Origin: Paracoccus sp. IB05
GTDB taxonomy: Bacteria > Pseudomonadota > Alphaproteobacteria > Rhodobacterales > Rhodobacteraceae
Assembly: GCF_016405985.1 (NCBI RefSeq)
Contig: NZ_JAEFCF010000046.1
Coordinates: 1 to 42,869 of the forward strand
Direction of reading: 5' to 3'
Length of the DNA stretch: 42,869 nt
In this document: positions 8,889-16,889 of the stretch, in pieces
Layout: every line of letters begins with the position of its first letter
Numbering within the stretch: position 1 is the stretch's first letter
Notes under the pieces: generated by a model
Told to the model about the DNA's origin: nothing
Database searches by the model: none
Seen by the model: the letters and a program-made list of their open reading frames with translations, nothing else
Position numbers and translations under genes: made by a program

Positions 8889-10124
8889 ATGATCCTGCAA
8901 GACCTCGAGATTTTCGTCGTCGCCCCGCCCGCGCCCGGCTGGGGGGGCCGCTACTGGATCTTCCCGAAACTCACCACGCGCTGCGGCATCACCGGATATG
9001 GCGAATGCTACGCCTCGAGCGTCGGCCCCAAAGCGATGCAGGCCGTCATCGAAGACGTCTTCACCCGCCATATGCAGGGTGAAAACCCCGAAAACATCGA
9101 ACTCATGTATCGAAGGGCCTATTCCTCCGGCTTCACGCAGCGCCCCGACCTCACCGTCATGGGCGCCTTTTCCGGGCTTGAGATCGCCTGCTGGGACATC
9201 ATCGGCAAGGCGCGCAACCGCCCGGTCTGGGCGCTGAATGGCGGGCGGATGAATGACCGCCTGCGCTCCTACACCTATATCTATCCCGCGCCAGGCCAGG
9301 ACCCGACCGAATTCTGGGCCAGCCCCGACCAGCAGGCCGAGGCCGCGCTCCGCTATGTCGACCAGGGCTTCACAGCGCTGAAATTCGACCCCGCCGGCCC
9401 CTATACGATCCGGGGCGGGCACCAACCAGCTCTGTCCGACATCTCGCGCTCGGTCGCTTTTTGCAAAACCATCCGCGAAGCTGTCGGCGACCGCGCCGAT
9501 CTTCTGTTCGGAACCCATGGCCAGTTCACCACCGAAGGCGCCATCCGGCTTGGCCGCGAGCTCGAGCCCTGGAACCCGCTCTGGTATGAGGAACCGATCC
9601 CGCCCGACAATCTGCTGGAATTCGCCGAGGTCGCGAAACAGGTCCGCATTCCGCTTGCCACCGGCGAGCGGCTGACCACCAAGACCGAATTCGCTACCCT
9701 GCTGCGCGCCGGCGGTGTCCGGATCCTGCAACCGGCGCTTGGCCGGCTTGGCGGCATATCCGAGGGTCGCAAAGTCGCGGCCATTGCCGAGGTCTATAAT
9801 GCCGAAATCGCGCCGCATCTCTATGCCGGGCCGGTGGAATGGGCCGCGAATATCCATCTCGGCGTCACCATTCCCAATCTTTTGCTGGTCGAGACCATCG
9901 AGACCGGCGGCGCCTTCCATCAGCGCCTGATCAAAAACACCATCCGCTGGGAAGACGGCTATATCCTGCCCCCCGAAGGCCCCGGCCTCGGCATTGATTT
10001 CGACGAGGATCTTGCCCGCGCCCATCCCTATAGCGGCGAGAAACTGCATCTCCAGATGCAGGAGGCGCCCTGCTCCTACCAGGCCGAGAACCGGTTCGAA
10101 GGCGGCGCCCCCTCCGAGGTTTAA
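8889..10124 (+). CDS. enolase-superfamily enzyme, mandelate racemase/galactonate dehydratase-like
   Basis: 411 residues: N-terminal capping domain (about 1-125) and (beta/alpha)7-beta barrel (about 130-370). The family abstracts the proton alpha to a carboxylate, usually for dehydration of sugar acids or for racemisation. Seen: FTALKFDP on barrel strand 2, WYEEP (Glu224) and ATGER (Glu250) as metal ligands, catalytic His in IAPHLYAGP (His300). Where most members have a metal-binding Asp (as in DgoD), this one reads LFGTHGQ (196-202), with Gly198 at the Asp position by my alignment. The start has AGGAGA 8 nt upstream; a GTG at 8850 in the same frame is rejected. Substrate unknown; assignment to a named dehydratase is not supported. 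Confidence 0.85.
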   Translation: MILQDLEIFVVAPPAPGWGGRYWIFPKLTTRCGITGYGECYASSVGPKAMQAVIEDVFTRHMQGENPENIELMYRRAYSSGFTQRPDLTVMGAFSGLEIACWDIIGKARNRPVWALNGGRMNDRLRSYTYIYPAPGQDPTEFWASPDQQAEAALRYVDQGFTALKFDPAGPYTIRGGHQPALSDISRSVAFCKTIREAVGDRADLLFGTHGQFTTEGAIRLGRELEPWNPLWYEEPIPPDNLLEFAEVAKQVRIPLATGERLTTKTEFATLLRAGGVRILQPALGRLGGISEGRKVAAIAEVYNAEIAPHLYAGPVEWAANIHLGVTIPNLLLVETIETGGAFHQRLIKNTIRWEDGYILPPEGPGLGIDFDEDLARAHPYSGEKLHLQMQEAPCSYQAENRFEGGAPSEV

Positions 10125-10236
10125 CCTGCCTTCGCAACGGCTTAGCCACTGTTTTTGCGCAAGGTCACAGATTTTTACATTTCCCCTCTTGCGCCCTGGC
10201 GCAGGCGGGGTTAGATCACCGCCATCCGGACCGGTT

Positions 10237-10311
10237 GCGGGCGTAGCTCAGGGGTAGAGCATAACCTTGCCAAGGTTAGGGTCGGGCGTTCGAATCGCCT
10301 CGCCCGCTCCA
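10237..10311 (+). tRNA. tRNA-Gly (GCC)
   Basis: 75 nt including an encoded CCA. Acceptor stem GCGGGCG/CGCCCGC, D-arm GCTC...GAGC, anticodon stem TAACC/GGTTA with loop TTGCCAA (anticodon GCC) and T-loop TTCGAAT all fold as expected. An intrinsic terminator lies 34 nt downstream. Confidence 0.97.
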
Positions 10312-10345
10312 GTCCAGGATCATCCCTTAAGATGTGATGTGAGAA

Positions 10346-10367
10346 AGCGGCCACAGGCCGCTGTTTT
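10346..10367 (+). terminator. intrinsic terminator after tRNA-Gly
   Basis: A 7-bp stem AGCGGCC (10346-10352), loop ACA, GGCCGCT (10356-10362), followed by GTTTT. It is oriented to end the tRNA transcript before the convergent metI gene. Confidence 0.8.
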
Positions 10368-10434
10368 CATTTGTATATCCTCACCATTTCAATCTGCCGC
10401 ACCGGTCATCTGCAGTCATCTGCAAGCGCCGTTG

Positions 10435-10545
10435 CTGATGCGCTGTGCAAAGCGCATCAGCCTGTATGCTCTCACTCAGCGGTGGTCGATGCGCCGTGCC
10501 AGCGCATCCCTCCTAACGGTGGTCGATGCGCCGTGCCAGCGCATC
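10435..10545. repeat. three related palindromes, two as a 29-nt direct repeat
   Basis: A 10-bp perfect stem (CTGATGCGCT 10435-10444, AGCGCATCAG 10451-10460) is followed by a 29-nt direct repeat (10480-10508 and 10517-10545). Each repeat copy carries a GATGCGC/GCGCATC stem. The second copy encodes the last residues and stop of MetI, so the first copy looks like a duplication of the gene's 3' end. The stems lack T-runs but could stop transcripts or protect 3' ends. Confidence 0.75.
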
Positions 10546-11205
10546 TCCGGCCCATTGCATGATCGACACCATCACAATCAGGATGATCACGACTGCGACC
10601 ATAATCACCGTCTCGAACCGCTGATAACCATAGCGGATCGCGATATCGCCAAGCCCGCCGGCCCCGACCGCCCCCGCCATCGCAGAGGCGCCGATCAGCG
10701 TCACCATGGTCACGGTAAAGCCCGAAACAATGCCAGGCAGCGCCTCGGGGATCAGCACATCGCGCAGGATCGTCATCCGCGTTGCGCCCATCGCGCGGGC
10801 CGCGTCGATCAAAGCGCGGTCGACCTCGCGCAGGGACACTTCGGCGACCCGGGCGAAATAGGGCGCCGCCGCCAGCGTCAGCGGCACAATCGCCGCACCG
10901 ATCCCAATGGCCGTGCCCACGATCAGCCGCGTCAGCGGGATCGCTGCCACCAGAAGGATGATGAACGGCACCGAACGGAGCGCATTGACCAGCCAGCCAA
11001 GACTCCGGTTGATCAGCAGGTTCTGAAAGATACCGCCCTTGTCGGTCGTCACGAGGATCAGTGCCAGCGGCAGGCCAATCACGAAAGACAGCGCGCCGGA
11101 AACGCCGGTCATCACCACCGTCTCCCACATCCCCTTGACCAGCAGGTCGAACATCGGCCGCGTCATCGCCCAGCCCAGCAGCGTCTCAAACAGTTGCGGG
11201 GACAT
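10513..11205 (-). CDS. metI: D-methionine ABC transporter permease MetI
   Basis: 230 residues, inner-membrane permease of the methionine uptake system. Five or six hydrophobic helices are visible (for example TGVSGALSFVIGLPLALILV, near residues 33-52, and a C-terminal VIMVAVVIILIVMVSIM). The coupling (EAA) loop reads DAARAMGATRMTILRDVLIPEALPG, a good match to the MetI family with the conserved Gly. It overlaps the end of metN by 20 nt, so translation is probably coupled, and it is last in a metQ-metN-metI transcript. Its 3' end lies in a duplicated palindrome (see the repeat at 10435-10545). Confidence 0.94.
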   Translation of the reverse strand: MSPQLFETLLGWAMTRPMFDLLVKGMWETVVMTGVSGALSFVIGLPLALILVTTDKGGIFQNLLINRSLGWLVNALRSVPFIILLVAAIPLTRLIVGTAIGIGAAIVPLTLAAAPYFARVAEVSLREVDRALIDAARAMGATRMTILRDVLIPEALPGIVSGFTVTMVTLIGASAMAGAVGAGGLGDIAIRYGYQRFETVIMVAVVIILIVMVSIMQWAGDALARRIDHR

Positions 11206-12253
11206 AGCCGAGCACCTCGATTGCGGTCGTTTCCGGTTTCAGCTTTGCCACCACCGCAGCCAGCTTGTCCTGATCATTGGTCCCAAGTGCCAGAAATAGC
11301 CTGCCATAAGGCTCGCCCTGAACATCATTCAACCCGCCATGCAGCAGCCGCGCGGGCTGTCCCGTGATAGCCTCGACCCCGGCCAGAAGCGGGCGGCGGG
11401 CATCCGGCCCGTAGACATCAACGCGGATCAGCGCCTGATCCCCCTCGGGCGCGATCTGCGCCACCAGATCCGCCGGCAGGACCGGCGAGAGGCCCCGGAG
11501 CAGGCTGCGTGTCGTTTCGGTCTGCGGGCTGGCGAGCACCCTGGCCACCGGGCCTTCCTCGACGATCCGTCCCGCATCCAGCACGAGGACGCGATGGGCG
11601 ATCTGGCGCACCACCTCCATCTCATGGGTGATCATCAGGATCGTCAGGCCGAGCTGGCGGTTCACATCTTTCAAAAGCGTCAGGATCTGTTGCGTGGTCT
11701 CGGGGTCGAGCGCCGAGGTCGCCTCATCCGACAAAAGCAAAAGCGGCTCGGGCGCCAGCGCCCGCGCGATGCCGATCCGCTGTTTCTGCCCGCCCGAAAG
11801 CTGCGCCGGATAGACATTCGCCTTATCGGCAAGCCCGACCAGATCCAGCAGTTCCATAACGCGCTTGATCCGTGCGGGACGTGCCAGGCCTGCGATCTTC
11901 AGGGGCAGCGCTACATTCTCGGCCACGGTCTTCGCGGATAACAAATTGAAATGCTGGAAAATCATCCCGATGCGGCGGCGCACCGGGTTCAGCGCCTGTT
12001 CCGACAGCGTCGAGATATCGGTGCCATCGATCACAACGCGCCCCGCCTGCGGCCGGTCAAGCCCGTTCAGGCAGCGGATCAGCGTCGACTTCCCCGCGCC
12101 AGAGCGTCCGATCAGCCCGACGATCTCGCCCCGTGCCAGCGTCAGCGATATATCGTCCAGCGCCGGCCGGTCATTGAACCGCCTGACCACATGATCCAGC
12201 TGCACCGCCGGCACATCCGCGCCCGCCACTTTCCCCGCCTGCCCCATCGGCAC
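11186..12253 (-). CDS. metN: methionine ABC transporter ATPase MetN
   Basis: 355 residues, cytoplasmic ATPase of the methionine importer. Walker A GRSGAGKST, signature LSGGQKQR, Walker B LLLSDEATSALDP and switch His in MITHEM are all present. The C-terminal portion (about 270-355, with GRLFLALG and the final IEVLGYV) matches the NIL/ACT-like domain that binds methionine and gives feedback inhibition in this family. The start is a GTG at 12253, with an in-frame ATG two codons later as an alternative. It follows metQ after a 70-nt gap holding a strong hairpin, and overlaps metI by 20 nt. Confidence 0.94.
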   Translation of the reverse strand: MPMGQAGKVAGADVPAVQLDHVVRRFNDRPALDDISLTLARGEIVGLIGRSGAGKSTLIRCLNGLDRPQAGRVVIDGTDISTLSEQALNPVRRRIGMIFQHFNLLSAKTVAENVALPLKIAGLARPARIKRVMELLDLVGLADKANVYPAQLSGGQKQRIGIARALAPEPLLLLSDEATSALDPETTQQILTLLKDVNRQLGLTILMITHEMEVVRQIAHRVLVLDAGRIVEEGPVARVLASPQTETTRSLLRGLSPVLPADLVAQIAPEGDQALIRVDVYGPDARRPLLAGVEAITGQPARLLHGGLNDVQGEPYGRLFLALGTNDQDKLAAVVAKLKPETTAIEVLGYVPATV

Positions 12254-12268
12254 CGCTCCTTCAATCAG

Positions 12269-12301
12269 TCAGGGCGCCCGAAGCTGATCCGGGCGCCCTG
12301 A
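12269..12301 (-). promoter_or_regulatory. intercistronic hairpin between metQ and metN
   Basis: A perfect 12-bp stem (TCAGGGCGCCCG 12269-12280 with CGGGCGCCCTGA 12290-12301) and a 9-nt loop. There is no T-run in the metQ-to-metN direction, so partial termination or 3'-end protection of a metQ-only mRNA is more likely than full termination. This would raise MetQ over MetNI, as in other importers with binding proteins; that is inference. Confidence 0.65.
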
Positions 12302-12323
12302 TCGGTGTCACTTAACCCAATTC

Positions 12324-13133
12324 TTACCAGGCGGGAACTGCCGCGCCTTTGTAAGCATCGGCATAAGCCGCCTTGACCGCATCGGACTGGAAGGCTTCAC
12401 GCAGTTTCGCAACCCATTCCGCATCTTTGTCAGCGGTGCGGATCGCGATGAAGTTGGTATAGGGGTTGTTCACACCCGATTCCTCGGCGATCCGGTTGTC
12501 GAGCAGGTCAGCCTTGGCCGCCCAGTCAGTATTGACCACCGCCGCGTCAAGGTCATCAATCGCGCGCCCGACCACACCGGCATCCAGCTCGCGCAGGTCG
12601 AGGTTTTTCGGGTTCTCGGTCACATCGATCACAGTGGCCAGAATACCGGCCTCCGGGTTGACCTTGATCAGGCCCAGCTGCTCCAGCACCTTGAGCGCGC
12701 GGCCGCCATTCGACGGGTCATTCGGCACGCCGATCACAGCGCCATCCGGCAGCTCTGCCAGCGAAGCATGTTTCTTCGAATAGACCCCGATCGGGAAGAT
12801 TGCGGTGTCGACCTCCGGGATGATCTCATAGCCATGCGCGGCGATCTGCGCTTCGAGATAGGGCAGATGCTGGAAGGCATTGGCGTCGATCTCATTGCGG
12901 GCCAGCGCCTCATTCGGCTGGGTATAATCGTTGAAGATCACCGTCGAGATATCGAGGCCCAGCGGCTTCGCCTGTTCCGCGACCACGGCCCAGACCGCTT
13001 CATCCTCGCCCCCCATGATCCCGACCTTCAGCGCGGCATTCTCCGCGAAAGCCGCCAGAGAAAGCGCGGGGGACATAAGGGCGGCAGCGGCAAGCGTCAG
13101 GGCCGCACGGCGGGACAGGGAAAAGAACGACAT
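12324..13133 (-). CDS. metQ: methionine-binding periplasmic protein MetQ
   Basis: 269 residues, NlpA/MetQ family solute-binding protein that delivers methionine to MetNI. The N-terminus has a basic SRRAA, a hydrophobic core and a likely SPI site after AFA (about residue 29). There is no lipobox Cys, so the product should be soluble in the periplasm rather than a lipoprotein as in E. coli. Family stretches are clear: LKVGIMGGEDEAVW, NDYTQPNEAL, EIDANAFQHLPYL and VPNDPSNGGRALKVL. The frame extends far upstream, but this ATG starts the signal peptide and has an AAGG about 8-12 nt before it. It is first gene of metQNI; I recognise no SAM riboswitch in the 270-nt leader. Confidence 0.93.
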   Translation of the reverse strand: MSFFSLSRRAALTLAAAALMSPALSLAAFAENAALKVGIMGGEDEAVWAVVAEQAKPLGLDISTVIFNDYTQPNEALARNEIDANAFQHLPYLEAQIAAHGYEIIPEVDTAIFPIGVYSKKHASLAELPDGAVIGVPNDPSNGGRALKVLEQLGLIKVNPEAGILATVIDVTENPKNLDLRELDAGVVGRAIDDLDAAVVNTDWAAKADLLDNRIAEESGVNNPYTNFIAIRTADKDAEWVAKLREAFQSDAVKAAYADAYKGAAVPAW

Positions 13134-13410
13134 GGGGTCAGCCTTCAGAAAATGAAACACGGCGCGAAAAGCCCGCCGCGAGCTGAACGGAATATCATTC
13201 CTGCCGCAAAAAGGTGCAACCCCTGCGAAGAGAACATTGTTTTGATCTAAGCCGCATTGGCAAGACAGAGTTGTCGCTTTCCCGCTTGCCGCAGGAGTTT
13301 GCGCCGGCCCGCGATTTTGCCCGCCGAAGGCCCGCGCGAATCCCCCTTCCGATGCCTCGGGCCGCGCAATAGGGTCAGCCGGAACCTCCTCCGCATCTCC
13401 GGTGTCAGAC

Positions 13411-13764
13411 ATGCTCAATCTTCCCGTTCCCCTGGTGACGGTCCTTTTGCTGATCGCCTCGAATATCTTCATGACCTACGCCTGGTATGGCCATCTGAAA
13501 GACGGCGCCTCTCTGCCGATGTTCAAGGTCGTGCTGATCTCCTGGGGCGTCGCCTTCTTTGAATACTGCCTGATGGTTCCGGCGAACCGCATTGGCTACA
13601 CCTATTTCAACGCGGCACAGCTCAAGACCATCCAGGAGGTGATCACCCTCGCGGTTTTTGCGGCGTTTTCGGTGCTCTATCTCAAGGAATCCCTTGGCTG
13701 GAACCATCTGATCGGCTTCAGCCTGATCGCTCTTGGCGCGTTCTTCATCTTCCAGAAATGGTGA
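13411..13764 (+). CDS. DUF486 (DMT-like) small membrane protein
   Basis: 117 residues with four hydrophobic helices (about 4-22, 33-50, 67-88 and 94-113), matching the DUF486/COG3169 family of drug/metabolite-transporter-like proteins. The Phe/Tyr-rich run AFFEYCLMVPANRIGY is typical of the family. Neither start has a strong ribosome binding site: a GTG at 13402 is an alternative adding three residues. It diverges from metQ and converges with rne, with a shared terminator between. Function is unknown; a role in small-molecule efflux is only suggested by the fold. Confidence 0.85.
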   Translation: MLNLPVPLVTVLLLIASNIFMTYAWYGHLKDGASLPMFKVVLISWGVAFFEYCLMVPANRIGYTYFNAAQLKTIQEVITLAVFAAFSVLYLKESLGWNHLIGFSLIALGAFFIFQKW

Positions 13765-13825
13765 AGCCCCCCCGCAGATAAAGACTGCATGGCAAAGGCC
13801 GGGCGGCAAAGACCGGGCGGCAAAG

Positions 13826-13854
13826 AAAAAGGGAGCCTCGCGGCCCCCTTTTTT
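13826..13854. terminator. bidirectional intrinsic terminator between the DUF486 gene and rne
   Basis: AAAAAGGG (13826-13833) pairs with CCCTTTTT (13846-13853), with an inner GCC/GGC stem and a TCGC-type loop. The A-run and T-run on opposite sides let it act for both convergent genes. Confidence 0.85.
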
Positions 13855-13868
13855 AATCTCTGCGCGGA

Positions 13869-16800
13869 TCAGCGGCCCTGCGACCACCAGCCTTTTTTGC
13901 GCGGGCGGTCATCATCGCCTTCCGCGTCATCGGCCAGACCGGCATCAGTGACCGGGGCCTCACCCGCATCCGCCACACCGGCAATGCCAGGATCTGCCGC
14001 CATCCTCGCCGGAACCAGTGCCGGAGAGGCCTCAGCCGGGCCACCTACGGGCGCCTCGGGCGCGGCTTCCGCCGGTGCGGCCTCAACCGCTGCAACCTCA
14101 GCCCCCGCAACCTCAACACCTGCGACTTCGGCCTCATCGGCTTTCTTCGACCGCGACCGGCTGCCTGCGGCTTTCGGCTTCGCCGCTGCACGGCTGCGCG
14201 CGGGCTTCTTCCCGGATGCCGGCTCAGCAGCACCGGCTTCAGCAGCACCGGCCTCCAAAGCGACGGCCTCAGGAGCGGGTTCCCCCCCGACAACCGCTGC
14301 GCTGGCTTTTGCCCGGCTGCGGCGCTTCGGTGCCGGGGCGGCGGCAGGAGCCTCCGCCTCAGAGGCCACAGCTTCGCCAGCCACGACCGGATCAGTCACA
14401 GCGGTTTCAGCCACAACCACCACAGTCTCTGCCGCATCGGCCGCCGCTGCAGCAGCCTTTGCCGCCGCGGATTTCGACCGCGACCGCGTCGCCCGCTTCG
14501 GTTTCGCCGGCGCTGCGGCTTCTGGCGCCACAGCATCGCTCACGTCACCGGCTGCGGTCTCCGCATCGGTGCCGTCAGCGTCATCCTCATCCGAGCCTTC
14601 TTCATCCGACTCGTCGCCCGCATCAGAGCTGCCCTCGGCGCCCTGACCATCACGGCCACCCCGACGACGGCGACGACGACGGCGCTTCTTCTTGCCGCCC
14701 CCTTCTCCGCCTTCCGCCACAGGCTCGGCCCGGACTGGCGCCGCAACCGCAGCTGCCTCTTCCGCGACCTCTTCTTCCTCGTCCAGGATCTCGTCGACCA
14801 GATCCTCGTCTTCCTCCTCGACCAGATCGCCCATCAGCCCGGCATGGCCGGAGATGACCTGGCTCGGCTCGGGCAGGCTGCGGGTCGCGGTCTTGAACTT
14901 CTCCAGCTCGAAATCGGGCGAGACGAGGGCCGGGTCGGCCTCCATCCGCACTGCCATACCGTAGCGGGATTCGATCAGCCCGATATGTTCGCGCTTATGG
15001 TTGAAGAGATAGTTGACGATGCCAATCGGCGCCTTCAGCAGCACCTCTTTCGAGCGCTTGCGCGTGCCCTCTTCTTCCAGTGCGCGCAGGATCGTAAGGG
15101 CCATGCTGTCATCCGAACGGATCAGCCCGGTGCCATGGCAATGCGAGCAGGGCTGCGTGGTCGATTCCAGCATGCCCGGACGCAGCCGCTGGCGCGACAT
15201 TTCCATCAGGCCAAAGCCCGAGATCCGGCCAACCTGGATCCGCGCACGGTCGGTTTTCAGCCGGTCTTTCAGCCGCTTCTCGACTGAGGCGTTGTTGCGC
15301 CGCTCTTCCATGTCGATGAAGTCGATCACGATCAGCCCGGCCAGATCGCGCAGACGCAGCTGGCGGGCGACCTCGTCACAGGCCTCAAGGTTGGTCTTGA
15401 GCGCGGTATCCTCGATGGATCCCTCTTTCGTCGCCCGGCCCGAGTTTACATCGATGGCGACCAGCGCCTCGGTGATGCCGATGACGATATAGCCGCCGGA
15501 TTTCAGCTGCACGACCGGGTTGAACATGCCGCCGAGATAGCTCTCGACCTGGAAACGCGCGAAGAGCGGCATCGGCTCGTTATAGAGCTTCACCTGTTTC
15601 GCATGCGCCGGCATGATCATCCGCATGAAGTCTTTGGCGGAACGGTAGCCCGCCTCGCCCTCGACCAGCACTTCGTCGATCTCGCGGCTGTAGAGGTCGC
15701 GAATGGTGCGTTTGATCAGATCACCTTCCTCATAGATCGCGGCAGGCGCGACCGAGCGCAAAGTCAGGTCGCGGATCTGTTCCCAGAGCCGCATCAGATA
15801 TTCATAGTCGCGCCGGATCTCCGGCTTGGTGCGCTTGGCCCCGGCGGTGCGGATGATGAGGCCCGCGCCTTCCGGCACCTCCAGCTCGCCCGCGATTTCC
15901 TTCAGCTTCTTACGGTCGGCCGCCTGGGTGATCTTGCGCGAGATGCCACCGCCCCGCGCGGTGTTCGGCATCAGCACGCAGTAACGGCCGGCAAGCGAGA
16001 GATAGGTGGTCAGCGCCGCGCCCTTGTTGCCGCGCTCTTCCTTGACGACCTGAACCAGCATGATCTGCCGGACCTTGACCACTTCCTGGATCTTGTATTT
16101 GCGCAGGCGCGACCGGCGCGGGGCGGCGATCTCTTCCGAGACATCCTCTTCCGCGATGGTCTCGATCTCATCGGCGCTGGCAGCGGCGTGATGGTCATGA
16201 TCGCCATGATCATGCTCGCTGTGATCATGATCTTCATGATCATCCCCAGGCGCGTCATCGCCACGGGCCTCGTCGCCCGCATCGTCTTCGCCCGCATCGT
16301 CTTCGCCCGCCTCAGCTTCACCGGCATCACCGTTACCGGCAGCCTGTTCGACCGCAGCCTCTTCGGACGGCGCGACAGCATCGGCCCCGGTCGAGACCAG
16401 GCCCTCAGCAACCGCAAGAGCGGAAGCGCCCTCCTCGCCCTCACCGGCCGAGAGATCGATCACATCCATCTCGCTGTGCGAGGCCACAGCCTCACCTGCC
16501 AACGGCGCCGAAACGCTGGGATCGGCGGGCGCGCGCTCGGCCCGGGGCGCCGGCTTGCGACGGCGGGCACGACGGTTGTCCTCTTCCTCTTCCTCACGCG
16601 CCATAGCGCGTTCTTCGGCGAGGAGCGCCTGGCGGTCCGCAACCGGGATCTGGTAGTAATCCGGATGGATCTCGGCAAAAGCGAGGAAGCCGTGGCGGTT
16701 TCCACCATAATCCACAAAGGCCGCCTGGAGCGAAGGCTCCACCCGCGTCACCTTGGCGAGGTAGATATTCCCCGCGAGCTGGCGCTTGTTTATTGTTTCA

Positions 16801-16889
16801 AAGTCAAATTCTTCAACTTTGTTTCCGTCCACCACAACAACCCGGGTCTCCTCGGGATGGGTGGCGTCGATAAGCATCTTCTTAGCCAT
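13869..16889 (-). CDS. rne: ribonuclease E
   Basis: 1006 residues, the main mRNA-decay and rRNA/tRNA-processing endonuclease, scaffold of the degradosome. The S1 domain begins at the N-terminus (GNIYLAKVTRVEPSLQAAFVD) but is split by an insert of about 170 residues (95-265) that is very acidic and contains a His/Asp run at 217-234. Catalytic Asp candidates are Asp480 (VAIDVNSGR) and Asp523 (IDFIDME). The Zn-link CSHC is at 581-584 and joins subunits. After about residue 690 comes a disordered tail with an Arg run (KKKRRRRRRRR) and Ala/Glu-rich segments ending in KKGWWSQGR, probably binding RNA and partners. The acidic S1 insert is known in alphaproteobacterial RNase E; its His-rich part is less usual. 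Confidence 0.96.
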   Translation of the reverse strand: MAKKMLIDATHPEETRVVVVDGNKVEEFDFETINKRQLAGNIYLAKVTRVEPSLQAAFVDYGGNRHGFLAFAEIHPDYYQIPVADRQALLAEERAMAREEEEEDNRRARRRKPAPRAERAPADPSVSAPLAGEAVASHSEMDVIDLSAGEGEEGASALAVAEGLVSTGADAVAPSEEAAVEQAAGNGDAGEAEAGEDDAGEDDAGDEARGDDAPGDDHEDHDHSEHDHGDHDHHAAASADEIETIAEEDVSEEIAAPRRSRLRKYKIQEVVKVRQIMLVQVVKEERGNKGAALTTYLSLAGRYCVLMPNTARGGGISRKITQAADRKKLKEIAGELEVPEGAGLIIRTAGAKRTKPEIRRDYEYLMRLWEQIRDLTLRSVAPAAIYEEGDLIKRTIRDLYSREIDEVLVEGEAGYRSAKDFMRMIMPAHAKQVKLYNEPMPLFARFQVESYLGGMFNPVVQLKSGGYIVIGITEALVAIDVNSGRATKEGSIEDTALKTNLEACDEVARQLRLRDLAGLIVIDFIDMEERRNNASVEKRLKDRLKTDRARIQVGRISGFGLMEMSRQRLRPGMLESTTQPCSHCHGTGLIRSDDSMALTILRALEEEGTRKRSKEVLLKAPIGIVNYLFNHKREHIGLIESRYGMAVRMEADPALVSPDFELEKFKTATRSLPEPSQVISGHAGLMGDLVEEEDEDLVDEILDEEEEVAEEAAAVAAPVRAEPVAEGGEGGGKKKRRRRRRRRGGRDGQGAEGSSDAGDESDEEGSDEDDADGTDAETAAGDVSDAVAPEAAAPAKPKRATRSRSKSAAAKAAAAAADAAETVVVVAETAVTDPVVAGEAVASEAEAPAAAPAPKRRSRAKASAAVVGGEPAPEAVALEAGAAEAGAAEPASGKKPARSRAAAKPKAAGSRSRSKKADEAEVAGVEVAGAEVAAVEAAPAEAAPEAPVGGPAEASPALVPARMAADPGIAGVADAGEAPVTDAGLADDAEGDDDRPRKKGWWSQGR

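Noticed and set aside
8565-10049. A 494-codon minus-strand frame opposite the enolase-superfamily gene
   Set aside because: The plus strand carries the YEEP, TGER and APH motifs and a ribosome binding site.
10480-10545. Short direct repeat that could be taken for a CRISPR array
   Set aside because: Only two copies with 8 nt between them, inside and beside a gene end; no spacer pattern or cas genes.
13134-13410. Possible SAM riboswitch in the metQ leader
   Set aside because: I searched by eye for the SAM-II and SAH/SAM-type conserved strings and did not find them; a covariance-model search would decide.
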